Below, one piece after another: positions 37,400 to 50,416 of a DNA stretch of 64,000 bases. The DNA lies in contig CM070873.1 of NCBI GenBank assembly GCA_036365515.1, forward strand, positions 28,440,085 to 28,504,084, given 5' to 3'. The stretch's first letter is position 1; every line of letters starts with the position of its first letter. This DNA comes from Torymus aiolomorphi (taxonomy: Eukaryota; Arthropoda; Insecta; Hymenoptera; Torymidae). Position numbers and translations under genes: made by a program. The notes beneath the pieces are model-generated. The model saw only the letters and a list, made by a program, of their open reading frames with translations. It was not told the DNA's origin and did no database searches.

Positions 37400-40100
37400 T
37401 ACTTGAAATTATATTTAAGACTTTCTAAAGTTTAATAGTTGACATTTTATGAGAAGGTTTTTTTCAAGACTTTCTTCAAAATAAAGCTAAAAGTTCCCAG
37501 AAGTTTACTTTTTTTTAGCCTTAGGGTCTAATATTGCAGCTTTCTTCATATTTGTATATCCAAAAACATATACCAAAGTTTAAGCTGAATCCGAGATCCG
37601 GACCCATGACCTTCTGTTAGTCTCACCATACAAGATAAAGTATTAAATTTTAAATATTAGAAGTAAAAATTAATTAAAGGAATCAATAAATTAAGTGTGA
37701 GGAAGCTACGTGCCAATGAATTGGCAGCGATTTTCTTACTTTTCTGAGAAAATACTCATCTAACATTTTATTACCATGCTGATAAAATACCTCCCTCCTA
37801 AATGTCGAATTCAGCATAATTAACCAATGAAATTCCATTCCTTCCTAACCGGAAAAAAAAACATTACTTCATACAAGTTGTCCGCCCATGACTATGATTC
37901 TGCATTTCTTACATACACACGTGTGCCACTGTAATCATGAAAGAATCGAAATATCGTTTTACACCTACTTCCAACACTTTTCTAAGTACCCCAATATTTT
38001 CGAAATTCCCAAAAGTCAGCGATAAAGAACCGGACCAAGCCCAAATTCTACGACTTTTCTTCATCAACCGCAGGAATGTCTTGTGTCCCACTATTATTAG
38101 TCTGTAGCCTGAGAGAAACATGAACCTGAGGGGATATAATGGATGGTGGGCAGACACGCTTCGATACCGCATTGGTATCCCATTTTATGGGGCTTATATT
38201 TTTAGGTACCCAGTGCAAACATAGCACATCGGTATGCGAAACCAGTTGAATTTTAACTCGACGCGCGAGAGCTATAAATAACCTCCGAGACGCAGCCTGA
38301 CAACGTTTTTCTCTATGTTCAAAGATAAGAAATTAGCACCACCACCGCTGCCAGGGAGAATGCGGTCCATTATTCGAATGATATTGCATCCCCCCCCCAC
38401 ACACACACACACACACACACACACGAAAAATGCAAATGACGGAATGCGAACAGCCATCACAACTTGGCTTTTCTTCGAACAGAAGAAAAAATCAAAGAAC
38501 AGAACAATGGCACGCGCAACAGCTCGGTGCACCATCGGAATAAAATAATCGACATGCGCTTCTCCGAAATCTCCTCGCATCTCTCTCTCCCAGCACTTCC
38601 TTCTACAGCAGCACAATTCGCACATACATATACACACTTATACACGTATGTATCCTCGTGGCACGAAACGTGGGAAAGCAGAAACTGTGCCGCACAGCCT
38701 TTCACAATGCGCGCGCGCGCCAATTAGGAAGCTGCGAGGCGCTCTCCTGACGTAAGACCCGCTCCGCTCTGCTCTCTCTCTCTCTCTCTGTGTATACGCT
38801 CGATTTTTTTTCGCCCCCTCTTTAAGCGAAGAGCGATGAGTCGCGCTGGGGTTTCGTCGATGGGGAGGTGAGAGAGAGGATGGGGAGACGTGTTGCATAA
38901 AGTACACGCGAGTATGCAAACTGAGGTGTATGGGAGGTGGTGATGATTATTCGGGATGTCGCACAGGAATGGTTGTGGTGCTTTTTGAGACGTTGCAGGA
39001 TCTTATGTTGCACGTGGAAGCTTTACAATATAGAAACATAGTTTTTGAGAACACGTAATGTCGAACAGTTTTTGATAATGGCTACAGAAATAGATTATCT
39101 CAAAAAAATGGCCATGTGGATGTGTATTTTTAGAGACGTAGGTAATATGATCTTAGAAACTAGTTAAGTTTTTCTTTATCTATGTTCTTTCTTTTAGGTC
39201 TTTAAGGTAGACCTTAATCCATACAAATATTTCTGCGGGAAAATTTCTTAGAGGATTTAATGGTTTACTTCGATTGCTTTCTATCACAGAGATAAAATGA
39301 TTCCTAGAATTAATGTGGGAAAAGCGTACAATCTTCATGGACTGATCGATAAATCAACGAGATATCGGGTTCACTTTATCCGATGCCAAAAATTTCATTT
39401 GAATTTTTATGTTCTATACAGGATTTAACGATATATATTTCGTATTTGAAACATCGTAAAGTCGAAGAACGAATTACAATAAAAATCGTATACATTTTTC
39501 ATACACTCATATTTTCAATATTATTCGTATTTGCATATTTGTAACCTGCTATGTTTCTTTTTTTGTTTACAGGTATGTCCATTAACTCGTAAATCAACTG
39601 ACACCTGATGTAAGTTCATTACTCTACTTATTTACGCATAACTTGTTATTAACGTTGCGTGAGTGCGCATAACGTCCTTTTTTTTATGTAATATGAGAAA
39701 AAGTTGACATAAGCAAAAACTGCATATAATTATACCGAGCGTTCTCACAATAACCATTGCGTGTTATGTCAATATTCTTGTCGTGATTGTTTTCGCGGAC
39801 TTGAAGATGATGTTTACCAGGTTCCGTAATTTAAAAATAATTTCGTTTTCATAAATACTGTACCCAAATTTACTACTTACAATCAAACCAAATGAATAGC
39901 GCACAATTATAGCTAATGCAACTTTTCAAAAACCTTGATGGAAATTTGCCTATCACGAAATGGTCACAATCTCAGTAAATAGGTAGAAAAAGTGGCTAGT
40001 TAATTGTCCTCGATCAACGCCTTTTCCCCTATTATTCGCGCATTTAATAGATTGGTAATAGAATGATGTAACCTTCAAATTTTCGCTTTGAGTTTACTTA
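37400..40100. other. Island at 37.8-39.0 kb and AT-rich spacer
   Basis: C/A-rich left flank 37780-38060, CA run 38397-38424, CpG core near 38705, G-rich 38860-39000. 39000-40100 is AT-rich without recognised features. Confidence 0.55.
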
Positions 40101-40115
40101 CAGACATGATGTTAA

Positions 40116-40254
40116 CCTTTAGAGGACGGGAAAGCCACTATAGTAGCTCGACCCATGATAGTCACTTCACCCACGAGAGTACTCCAATATCAGATATGTT
40201 TTTTATGCATTTTCTTAGAGAGATCAATAATCCCAAATCCCCGTCCTTTAAAGG
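40116..40254. mobile_element. 139-bp MITE with TTAA target duplication (piggyBac-like)
   Basis: TTAA at 40112-40115 and 40255-40258 brackets CCTTTAGAGGACGGG and its near complement CCCGTCCTTTAAAGG. The TTAA duplication with C-rich starts is the piggyBac superfamily pattern. Confidence 0.8.
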
Positions 40255-40456
40255 TTAAATTGGACGACATTCAACTACAATCAATAGCTTACTAAAATAA
40301 ATAACATACACAGACAAAAAGAACATTTACACCAGTTCTTTTGTAAAAATTACGTAAAATTTATTTATTTCCATCAGAATCTGTCTCTTTCACTCCTCAT
40401 CATAATAACAAGTCGTATACTTATCCATTCCCTCACAAAGGAACTGATCAGCTTGA

Positions 40457-41020
40457 AGGTAAAAGACCCAGTAGTCGGACAGCACGAATTTTGGACGTAG
40501 TACTTGGACAGCAGTAAAACAACTACTATAAATGGTCAATTCGAAAAAAAATAATTCGTTAGCATTCTTTGTGATGTTAACTACGTAGTCACTATGGCAT
40601 TGTTTTGATTTTATTTCTCAAATGTTTATATAACGAGATAGAGATTTTGCGAGGTTATGTTTTCGATGCGCGGACGGCTTAGCATCTGTCCAACTTTAGG
40701 TACCTCTCAATTTCAATAACGCAGTAGTGGGACACATTTAAAAACATAGTCCAACTACTGGGTCCTAAAGATGTCCGAGTATTGATCCCAGTTTAATATA
40801 GCTTGTCCAACTACACCGGCCTGTAGCTATTTTCTTTAAACATTATTATTTTAATAAATAAGTTAACAAATAAGACATTTAAGAAAGGAAAAGGTACCTA
40901 CAAGGTTTGAACTATCCACTCAGATCATATGTTTATGTATATTACGATTAATTTTGAAGATATAAGAGATTATAAAGGTTGTATGTGCATAAGTGTCCGA
41001 GTACTGGGTCTTTTATCTTA
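40457..41020. mobile_element. AGGTAAAAGACCC-terminus element, copy 2, with reiterated subterminal motif
   Basis: Left AGGTAAAAGACCCAGTAGTC-GGACA, right TGTCCGAGTACTGGGTCTTT. Inside, variants of GTCCAACTACTGGGTC recur in both orientations (about 40690, 40728, 40752, 40776, 40806). Confidence 0.75.
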
Positions 41021-41129
41021 GTACCTTTGCCACTTACTCTACATTTTAATCTACTAAATGTTCGAACAATAGGGAAAAGCGTTCAACCGGGACCAAGAAA
41101 TTCCCATTTTATAGCAAGTTTCTAATAAC

Positions 41130-42830
41130 ATCTAGCCGCTTATTAGTCACAAAACGTTTTGGATTTCCACTACCAAATAGACACATTACCCCATAAAATA
41201 CAAAACTTGTTATATCTGTATCAACCATTCCTCCTACCCCCACAAACATTACTAACAATGCTCACCCCTTACCCTCCAACTCGTCAACTCCAACAACACT
41301 CAACTCTCCTCCCTTACCCCAATTTCTATCTCCCGGTCGTGAAAAACAAACCCATTACCCCCCTTTGACGCAAACTTTTTCCGCCGCGCGCAACACAATG
41401 GACCGCGACGCGCTTCGCGGAAACCGCGCTTGTAGAAAGGAACGCTGCTGCCGCTGAAAATGATACGTATAGATACGTACGAAAAGACGCGCGCACGGAA
41501 AATGGCCTTGCGCGAGCCATGCTCGACTGACCCACTTGGCAGCCCGGGCGCGGAACCGGTTTCCCGTGTATGTGTGTGAGGCTTGACGGAGAAAGTGTGT
41601 ACATAGGAAGGCACAGGAGTTAGCTGGTTGGATAGCGGGTGACGTTTGGGTTTTGCTGCTCTTTGGGGTTTTGGGTTATGTTGATTTATTGATTAGTTGG
41701 TAGGTTTATTTATTGATAGGTGGCGGGAGTTGACAGTGAAGGTTTAATGCGCACTGACTTGTGGCTTAATTTATGTTATATACAATCTATAGATTTATAT
41801 ATTTGCACGTTGTGTTTCTATCTGCATATTGTAGACTTACTGTATCAATTCCATTGTAACTGACTACATTTGATATATGTAAAGGTGATATTAGCTGGTA
41901 TTAACATTGTATTTTGACGAAAAAGTGCAGTAAGATATTTTAAACAGATCTAATTTCAGTGGTACGCAATGAGAGATGGATTACAGGAAGTAACTAATTA
42001 AGAAACCGTCAGCTGACGTTTCACCCGACATTTGTATGTACTTTTTTCCGTTTAATATTACCAAATATCAAAATTTCAGAGCTTTCTTCGTTCTACAAAT
42101 GTAAAAATACATTTTGAATTTCCCAATAAATGACAAAACAGCACTACTCCTCCTTTACCCCCCCCCCCCCCCCCCAAACAAAAGTAACTCCTTTACATTA
42201 ACCACAACCCACCTACAATCCCATCCCCTTTACACCTACATATACCCAACATAACCCCGGTCACTTTTAATCCCAATACCAATGCCTTCTTAAGTAACCT
42301 CCTCTAGCCCCCTCCTCCCATCGCCAAAAACCGATTCCCCGGTGGGAGCATCGACACGCCCGACCGAATCCAAAATTGACGAAGTGACGCGGCAAAGAAT
42401 CCTCTCCCTCTCTCACACTCCGAAGACAATGCTCACAGAGAGAGAGAGAGAGAGAGGGAGCGCCAGTCACGTATAGAGTCGGGCGGGCGGGACGCGCGAA
42501 ATACCATTTGTATGCATTGCAGCAACGCGCAACTCGATTCGGTGCAGGAGAGAGGGGAAGTGAAGTTCGCGCCACTCGCCGTGATTACTGTTTTCCTATG
42601 TCGTATGAATACGCGCGCGCGAGTCTGTCCCCGGAGGAGAGAGGGTGAGGAGAGGGGAAGCGCGATCAATCCGGCCGGAAAACGCGAGCGGCTTTTGCGG
42701 CGAGGTGGGAACGAGAGAGGGTTTTTCGGGGGTTGTGTGCACGTGTGGTTTGGCAGGTGGCGTGGTGTTTTTGGTGTAGTGAAGGAATGGAGGGAAGTGT
42801 AATTGGCTTTTGCATGGTTATGAGGATGTA
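41130..42830. other. Two clear skew-switch islands
   Basis: 41160-41345 C-rich to 41570-41760 G-rich; then 42140-42350 (with the C18 run) to 42640-42810 (GGAGGAGAGAGGGTGAGGAG). 41760-42110 is AT-rich and empty. Confidence 0.75.
42158..42175. repeat. C18 homopolymer
   Basis: Eighteen consecutive C on the left, C-rich flank of the 42.1-42.8 kb island. Confidence 0.95.
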
Positions 42831-43090
42831 ACTATGTGTATACTGTTAGAAAACTTCCGTATATATGTATATATTTTGTTTACATTTTGCTTTGTAAACT
42901 ACTTATATGGTATACATACATGTATGGAATTTTTCTGACAGTGTAGGTATACGGAGAAAAATAATGTAGTAAAAGTTACTATTTTTGATATAATAACCGT
43001 GGGACAGACTCATTCTCATGAAAATTACATTTCATAGTAAAAATTGATATTTACATAGTAAAAATTGAAAAATAATAGCACCTTTTACTG

Positions 43091-43811
43091 CACGGAGAGA
43101 AATTTTGTAGTGAAAATTACAAATATTCGAGGCAAAATTACCAGTTTCTATGGTAATGGATGGACAGACTGACAATTTCAAACTTTTTACCAAAGTGCCT
43201 TGGTAAAATTTTTTTTTAGTTAATTTAAATTAAAAAAAATTAACTTTTTTTTATCTATATTAATGGATATATAGTATTTTAATATAGAAATAGAAACAGA
43301 AACAAGGATGAAAAAACATTAAACTGAAAAAAATTTTTACGGAAGCGGGATTCGATCCGACGATCTTTGGGTTGAGAGTCCGACGTTCTACCGACTGCGC
43401 CACGGAAGCTGTTACCAACAGTCATTTGAATCGCCGTTATTACTTACTGAAAATATGTGTATTGTTTTCATTTTAACGTCGCGCACGCCTCTAGTATCAA
43501 TCTTCTGAAACACAATAATGCGCAGTGCGCATGCGCGAATACACAAATACCAGGTTATTTGGCAAAATTTATCAGTTTTCTTAGTAAAAATTCTTAGGTT
43601 ACCCTGTAAAAATGACTAGATCTCAATTTTTACCAGTGTGTCTGGTAATTTTTATTCCGATAATTTGGTATTTTTTTTAAGTGGTTATGGTAGTTTTTCC
43701 TGGGAAACTTATAAATTGTATTAGAAACCTGGGAATATCACGGCTTTTGACAGTCTATCCATGCACCACCAAGGCACCTTGGTAATTTTTACTCTAAAAT
43801 TTCTCTCCGTG
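43091..43811. mobile_element. CACGGAGAGAAATTTT element carrying a tRNA-like sequence
   Basis: Ends CACGGAGAGAAATTTTGTAG and AAAATTTCTCTCCGTG. Subterminal ACCAAAGTGCCTTGGTAA and CCAAGGCACCTTGGTAA arms. The centre holds the tRNA-like stretch 43338-43409 and the GCGCAGTGCGCATGCGC palindrome near 43522. It is nested in 42952-43901. Confidence 0.78.
43338..43409 (-). pseudogene. tRNA-Glu(CTC)-like sequence, probably defective
   Basis: On the minus strand, 72 nt contain a perfect A box (TGGCGCAGTCGG) and a near-perfect B box (GGATCGAATCC) at normal spacing, with an anticodon loop CTCTCAA reading CTC. The acceptor ends GCTTCCG and TTCCGTA are not complementary, and the anticodon stem has two mismatches, so it is unlikely to be a functional tRNA. 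It may be a captured tRNA or a SINE head with an intact internal pol III promoter inside the MITE. Confidence 0.6.
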
Positions 43812-43979
43812 TGTAAATTGTAGTAATGTTCATGATAACATGAGCCTGTCACACGTTTACCATCAGAAATAGTAATTTTTACTACAGCATTTTTCTCCGT
43901 GTAAGTATACATGACTTTTATAGTATTTTCTATTTTGATTGAATATTTTACATAATCTTTTTCGTACAAAACAAATTAA

Positions 43980-44540
43980 GAACACTCCAAAATCCACAAC
44001 CCCGCAATTCGCTCCATTTATTCAAAAATAACGCAGCCCTGCGGCCCATCATCACCACATTATCCAGTCCATCAAAATTCATCCATCCCCGCACATCTCA
44101 CACTTTCCCTTCTCTCTCTCTCAACCTTTTTCACCGCCGTATTCAAATTCCACTTGACGACTGCGAATCCCCCCGGGGAAGAGTGCGCGCACAGCTCCGT
44201 CGTCGTCGCAAGACGTCGCTGGATAAATAAGTAAAACGCGAGCTGTCGGAAACGCTTCGACTGCCGGCGATAGCAATGCGAGGAGACGAGCAGTGTGTGT
44301 CTGTGTGTTGTTCTCGCGGTGTGGAGCTGATACGCTGGGATATGACAGGCTTTCAGGTGAGGATCGCGTGAAGATAGGGTTGGCCTTTTTTGGGGGGGGG
44401 GGGGGGGGACTGATGTGTGTGGGAATTTGGGGGATCAGCTGGGTGGAAGTGTGGAGGATTGCGGTGCTATTTACATATACAAAGAGATTAAGTAGGAAGT
44501 GGTTTTTTTTTTTTTTTTTAATGGTTTGGCGTGGTTAGTA
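43980..44540. other. Skew-switch island with G17 run
   Basis: Left CATCACCACATTATCCAG; CpG centre 44150-44280; right contains the G17 tract and GGGGGATCAGCTGGGTGG. Confidence 0.75.
44392..44408. repeat. G17 homopolymer
   Basis: Seventeen consecutive G on the right, G-rich flank of the 44.0-44.5 kb island. Confidence 0.95.
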
Positions 44541-44701
44541 AACGTAGTTTTAGAGGTAACCGTGAAAAAGATGTTTTTTATTTAATTTATAAAAATAAGA
44601 AAAGCATCAATCTCGTAGTCAGCATTTTTTAGGAAATTACTGTAAGAGTTCAAGACTTATTTATTTCGAGGTAAGCCGCCTCTGTAACTGACTATTTTCA
44701 A

Positions 44702-45031
44702 TCCTCTCTTAAAAAAGTGATGGAGGAAATCTGTCATCACAATAAGACTGTTTTGATTGGTTGTTGCTGGCTCATTTGATTGGTTTACATAGAATAAGCG
44801 CCAAAATCGAGTATGTTTGAATTTTGAAGATTGGATTCTTGACTTTGAATATTTAAAACTGAATAGTATAAGAAAAATTTCATGATTTTATTTATGAGAC
44901 TTACGTCATTATCGTATAATTTAAACTATTTAAAACAAACTTTTAAAATGAAACTTGATTATGTTCATAACCTCAAAAACAAAAAAACAAAGAGATAAAT
45001 GATACGCGCGAAGCGCGCTAAAAGTAGCTAG
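44702..45031 (+). mobile_element. Helitron-like non-autonomous element, 330 bp
   Basis: A|TCCTCTCTTAAAAAAGTGATGG at the 5' end, hairpin ACGCGCGAAGCGCGCT near the 3' end, then AAAAGTAGCTAG|T. This is the most complete copy, with all three Helitron hallmarks visible and no protein. Confidence 0.8.
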
Positions 45032-45269
45032 TAAATTAAAAATGAAATGCCACATGCAAGTAAAATGAAATATATTTTGTTTTTTAGAATCGCTTGTCTT
45101 TTCAAATTCGCCGATTTCTACTGGTATATTTATTGTGAATAAATTTTCAGTTCTCATAATTTCGAAATATCAGTTTCGTTTCAACACTAAATTCTAATAC
45201 TCCGACAAAACTATCATATTTATTTCCAAATATTTCTCCTACCACGGGCATCTTCTTCACTAATTAACA

Positions 45270-45622
45270 CACTGAGAACAAATATGGTAGCTACACCCAT
45301 AACTACTGTACAATATAGTATTATTTGACTGTGACCTTATTATATAGTAATATATGTAAATACGATTATGGTGAACATACTTATGATATATTATTGACTA
45401 CTTTATTTTAAAAAATTTTCATAGAGCATATATTATGCAATATTACAATATATAGTGTTAAAATCACTATAAAATATGGCTTGCTTAACAATATTGCGTT
45501 TACTATAATTTATAGTTGTTTTAAATTCATATATTTATTATTAACATGGCATAGTTTACTCTCCTAGAAAACATGGTATGAATAACTGTAATCGATTTTT
45601 TTACTATAAAATATAGTAACCC
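45270..45622. mobile_element. CACTGAGA-terminus element, right end unclear
   Basis: Left end CACTGAGAACAAATATGG. The interior reiterates ACTATAATTTATAGT-like and CTATAAAATATAG motifs. No matching right terminus was found; the AT motif stops near 45622 where C-rich sequence begins. Confidence 0.5.
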
Positions 45623-48250
45623 CCACCGACCCATTTTCCCCACTGCAACTGTCTTATTTATTATTTCCACACCACCCGCAATTTTTAATCGACAATCCCA
45701 GATCCACACCCGCCGGTCAACTTTTACAATTAATCCAATCCAAATCGCCGGGCGCTACAAACCAAAGTTCCGAACCCTCTCGAACTCCGATCGAAATTTC
45801 TCAGTGCGCGCGAGCGGTAGCCAAAGTTCGATCCCCGGTTTACGCGCGCGACTAATACCCAATCAAAACCAGCGCCTCGGAGACGACGACGACGCGCTTC
45901 TCTCTCCCTTCGTCTCCTTTTCTCTCTCTCTCACTGCGCTTCCGTTCGCCGCCGCGGGGAAAACACCTTTAGCGGCTTATCCCGGCAAAGCTGCTCTCTT
46001 GCGAGCTCTCCCTCTCACTCGCTTACTCTCTTCGCTTTACATTATAATCACGTCATTGTTTGCCGGGCGGTAATAGTCGTCGCGATGAATTTTTTAAGAG
46101 GATTCGACGGGCGGAGGAGTTTATTTGGAGGTGTGAAAAGAATGATGGGGTTTTGATTTTTGCGTGTTTATAGGGTTAAGGAATATTTGGGTAAGGAGGT
46201 GGCGTGCGATTTTTATAGTGATATACTAAAAGATAAAGGTTCTTAAAAAAATAAATTAAATTGTATACTAAATTTATTGAACATGAGCGTAATAGTCATT
46301 ATTATTGATTTGTACGTGATTAAAACAAATTTTTCAAAATTCCATGTTACCTCATTCTTGTCAGCGAACTATCACAAGAAAAGTTATGTATATAAAAAGT
46401 ATTCTACGAAGGCTCCCAAAGTTCCGGAAAACACCTCGAAAATCTTTCAAAAGCAACTTCCGTCACTCGAGACGGATCTTACAAAAGTTGCGGGTACCTT
46501 CAGAGTCTCGCGTGCATTACCTAAACTCATTACTCTTGCGGAGCAACCATCTCAAAGGAAACCCCCCCTCTCTCTCTCTCTCTTGCTCGCGGTTAAAAGG
46601 CCTGACGCACGAACGGAGGGGGGAGCAAATAGTTTCGCAGTATTTAACGAAATAGTTGACAAAGGGACGCGGAACGGCTGCGAATGATCGAAAGAGCGAG
46701 AGGAAGTTCCATTCGGAAGCTGTCTATTAATTAATGAGCGGTGGCTCTGGCGGGTTCGTACGCGCACGTGCGCCTTTGATCGCGTATATGAATTTCTCTC
46801 GCGTATTAATTGGGGTTTTAATTATTGGCGGTGTGTGGCGGGGGTGGAAATTAACACGTAGTTCTTTGATTTTACAAGGTTTTTTGAGGTGAATTGATGA
46901 ACTATTATAGGGTTTTTAGGTGTGGAGGTCAATATTTTTATGTGTTTAAACGATGCGGAATTTGTATTTGATTAATTTTGATGATTGAAGAAGGGACTTA
47001 AGTCTTCAAGGAGTAGAAGACCGTATATAAATTTGAAATTGATTTATTTTAGGAAACGTCGAGCTGACCTAAATTAAATTTTCAGTTATTTCAGTGAATA
47101 ATTGATCAATTTTGTTGAAATTGCCGGAGTAAATAATTTTAAATTCGTATGAAAACCCAAATAAAATGTAAAATTTAGAAAAAAGAACCTTTTTTTTCTT
47201 TATAAACTAGTAGAGATTGTGCCAAAAACTAGAATTTAAAGTTTTTCTAATTTAAAAAATTTTGAGAACAACTTGGAATGCAGATTATGTCTGTGTGGCG
47301 AGGAAAATCTATGGGTAAATCCAGTCGAGTAAATAAATAAATGGGTCTGAAGTTTTCATCGTTGGAATGCAACGATCGAATTTTTTACAATTGCTTATTT
47401 TTTTACAATGAAAATTTTATCTAAATCTTCGTTATAAAGTTATTTTATACTACAAAATACTAGATTTACACACAAAGTCAATATTAATTCAAATCTTAAA
47501 GTAAAATAAATTATTTTTTCATTTTGTTGCGCCCCAACGTTGCAAACTTCAGACCCATATAAATAAAGCTCAGGTCATATCCGTAGATATACACACCAAA
47601 GCTGTTACATTTCACACCTGACTTTTTTCAGAAGCCAAATGACACTTATAGCCGATCATTCGAAGTCCCAAAAACCCTCGTCACCCTCATCCAAGTGCCA
47701 AAAACGTCGGGTAAAATTTCCAAAATATATTTTTCCATACCAACATACAAATCAATCATTACCCGCAGAAACCCTCATCCTCCCATCACTCCGCCAACCC
47801 ATAAAAACCTGAGATTTATTAATCATCCATATACCGTGCAGCACCTCCCTCCCTCAATAATCCACAACGCTGCAGCGCCATATAGAGCGCGACATCTGCA
47901 ACTAACGCCGGCGCGGCGGCGTGGCACCTCGTGAAACGCCCTCGCCGCCCTCTCGCGGGCTTTACGAGCCCTTTTTACGCGCGTTTTACGAGTCATGGCG
48001 CGCCGCCGCAGTCCGCCGGGATGATGCGCGAGTTTCTCCGAGACGAAGACGCGCGAGCCGCGGGGTTTATGGCTTTTTTTTTCGGGATATAGTGCGGCGC
48101 GTTTTGAATTTAATTTAGTGCTGAAACGTCGGGGAGTGGGGAGAGAAGTACGAGGTGCTGGAAATTGCGCGGGATATGAGGTTTAAAGTTAAGCTTAGGC
48201 CGAAGAATGTGTTGCGTAACGGTTGATTTTGGTGAATTGAGAATGGGACT
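45600..48250. other. Three skew-switch islands and one MITE
   Basis: 45610-45720 C-rich to 46080-46200 G-rich; 46550-46600 CT-rich to 46810-46930 G-rich; 47680-47900 C-rich to 48120-48240 G-rich. 46930-47340 is AT-rich spacer. Confidence 0.65.
47341..47558. mobile_element. MITE, family ATGGGTCTGAAG, copy 2
   Basis: TIR ATGGGTCTGAAG at the left and CTTCAGACCCAT at the right, subterminal AACGTTG, and an exact 8-bp target duplication ATAAATAA on both sides. Non-coding AT-rich interior, no transposase. An 8-bp duplication fits hAT-, P- or Merlin-type mobilisation; the family is not recognised by name. Confidence 0.88.
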
Positions 48251-48472
48251 AATGAATTTACAATGTTTTAAAAAACGTCCTATCTTGTATTCACGTATTC
48301 ACTGTGTCGAACATTCGATTATGTGTAATATAGCTGTTCAGTTTTAAAATATTCATATTTATTTATTTTTATGTATTTTAACTGAGCCGATAACTTAATT
48401 TTCAGCTACAGTCTGAATAATAAATCGCACGAAAAAAAAAACTTCAGCACCGAAGACAGTTCTATCTTGCTA

Positions 48473-49152
48473 AGGTAAAGTACTCAATGCATGGACAGAT
48501 TTTGAGCGCAATCACGAACAAACGATGTTTTCAAAACCAATCTAGACAAAATTTTTTCAAAGTTGTAAATCTTGATATTGATTTGTATTCTAATTAATTT
48601 ATCCACAGAATAGTTCATTTTCATGCTTATTTATATTAAAACGTAAGTTTGAAAAAATATTTGAAAAGCTGCTAAACTTGGACACCCTATGTTGAACTGG
48701 GACCAATACGGGGAGATAGATTGAGCTCTCAACTTCGACAATATGTACTACAAATATTGCTTTAATTCCACCGGGTCCAAGGTGGGTTCAAATTGATTCC
48801 AACTGAATTAAAGTTAATTCCAGTTTGATTCTGGTAAAATATTCTAGTTGAATCCAACGGAATATTTTGATAGGGATACAATTAAATGTGTCCAGCTATC
48901 GGGTATTGCTAACTAAGATGGATGTTAAGCTGGACAAGGATTCGGCTATCCAACATAACCTCAAAATCTTTTATTTCGTATTTTAATAAATTAAAGACTT
49001 AAATTAACACAAAATGTACTTGATTGCATAGTTAATAGCATAAACTTTGATAATAAATTGATATCGTTATCATATGTATAATAGCAGCGTTTTACTACTG
49101 TTCAGGTAATAGTCCCAATGCTCAGTGTGTCCAAACATCGTGCCTTTTACCT
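48473..49152. mobile_element. TA-flanked AGGTAAA-terminus element, copy 3 (diverged)
   Basis: TA|AGGTAAAGTACTCAATGCAT at the left and CGTGCCTTTTACCT|TA at the right. Interior boxes of the GTCC / GGGACC type near 48660-48720 and 48900-48950 resemble the terminal motif. Confidence 0.65.
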
Positions 49153-49159
49153 TACTAGA

Positions 49160-49740
49160 ACTACAATTCGAATGCTGTTATTTCGAACAAAAAAGAAAAA
49201 TGAAAAATTTTCCTTCTTTTTCTCTCTCACTCTCTTTACACAAACCCAAGCAATTTCGTTCACCGCTAGACCCAACCCCTAAATAATTCCCTGAAAATTA
49301 TAAAAATTACCCTCTGCTTGCAACCACGCATATATCCCGCCAGTCAATCGCACCGGCGCGCGCATTGCCCATGAAAGATTCACGGCGCTCTGAAAAATAC
49401 ATGCGCCCCGCGGTGCCGCGCTTGGATGCAACACACGCGGTACGTTTTTTTTGCGCTACCCCCGTCGTCTTTCCGCATCGGGTTAAGAACTGGCGGCGGT
49501 TAGTGGAACCGGGGGTCGTAATCATCTCAGTTCCGCGCGCAAGCAAGCGAGCGACAAAGCGGGGAGGTCGGGAGGAATGGAGGTTTTAGAGGAGGGAATG
49601 AGGTTATTTGACGCGTTTGTTTTGACGTTTGCTGCGGGGTTTCGGAGAATTGAGTTATGTATGAGGATAAAGTGGAAATACGAGTTTGGCTATCAAGTGT
49701 CTAGTTTGGAGAATTATTGAAAAAGGTAATTTTTGTATAA
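49160..49740. other. Skew-switch island
   Basis: C-rich 49220-49330 (CCGCTAGACCCAACCCC), CpG core 49335-49560, G-rich 49560-49690 (GGGGAGGTCGGGAGGAATGG). Confidence 0.7.
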
Positions 49741-49895
49741 AAAGATTGATTAATCATTTGTATACACGGAGAAAAGTAATATAGGAAAAATTACCATGTC
49801 TGACTGTAAATGTGGGACAGACTCGAATTGTTGTTGACCAAAAATTGCTATAATTTATGGTAAAAATTGCGATTAATTTATGTCAATTCCTATTT

Positions 49896-50213
49896 TCTCT
49901 TAAAAAAGTGATGGATGAAATCAGTCATCAAAATAAGACTATTTTGATTGGTTGTTCTAGACTTATTTTATTGGTCTATATAAAATAGGCGTCTAAATCG
50001 AATACGTTTGAATTAAGTTTAAGTTTTTAAAATTGAATAATTAAAATAGTATAAGAAAAATTTCATTATTTTATTTATACAATTTATATTATTAGCGTTC
50101 AATTTCAACTGGTTGAAACTAACTTGATCATGTTCATAAGCTCAACAAAAATAAAAAAATAAAATAAAAAAATAATGATAATAATGCCCGTGAAGCGCGT
50201 CGAATGTAGTTAG
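49896..50213 (+). mobile_element. Helitron-like element nested in a CACGGAGA-type element
   Basis: Starts TCTCTTAAAAAAGTGATGGA; the 3' hairpin is decayed (GTGAAGCGCGTC) and the terminus reads TTAG|T instead of CTAG. The host MITE sequence resumes on the other side. Confidence 0.72.
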
Positions 50214-50303
50214 TATTGTAAAAATCACTATAAATTATGGCAATTTTGTTGAGTATTTGAGTCTGTCTTACTTTTACAATCAAACATGGAAATTTTTACC
50301 ACA

Positions 50304-50416
50304 CTAGCAATTTTCAATCTCAAAAAATTCAAATATTCGGGCCATTTTCAAATAACCAATCACATCGAGTCTTTAAATGAGCCACTACTTCCGGCCATCA
50401 TTTTTTTAAGAAAGGA
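50304..50416 (-). mobile_element. Mini Helitron-like element, 113 bp, second insertion in the same host element
   Basis: Minus sense: TCCTTTCTTAAAAAAATGAT-GGCCGG at the 5' end, with the conserved GATTGGTTATTTG box, ending AAAATTGCTAG|T. Internally deleted, no hairpin. Confidence 0.65.

Larger units (their letters stand above)
42952..43901. mobile_element. CACGGAGA-type element (family B) interrupted by a second one
   Basis: Outer ends ACGGAGAAAAATAATG and CATTTTTCTCCGTG with TA outside. Interior boxes GTGGGACAGACTC / GAGCCTGTCACAC pair across the inner insertion at 43091-43811. Confidence 0.75.

Noticed and set aside
37909..38172. 87-residue minus-strand frame without low complexity
   Set aside because: No recognised domain, and no splice or start context; left unannotated as a gene.
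45800..45850. GTTCGATCCCC-like B box considered as a tRNA
   Set aside because: No A box or cloverleaf could be drawn on either strand.
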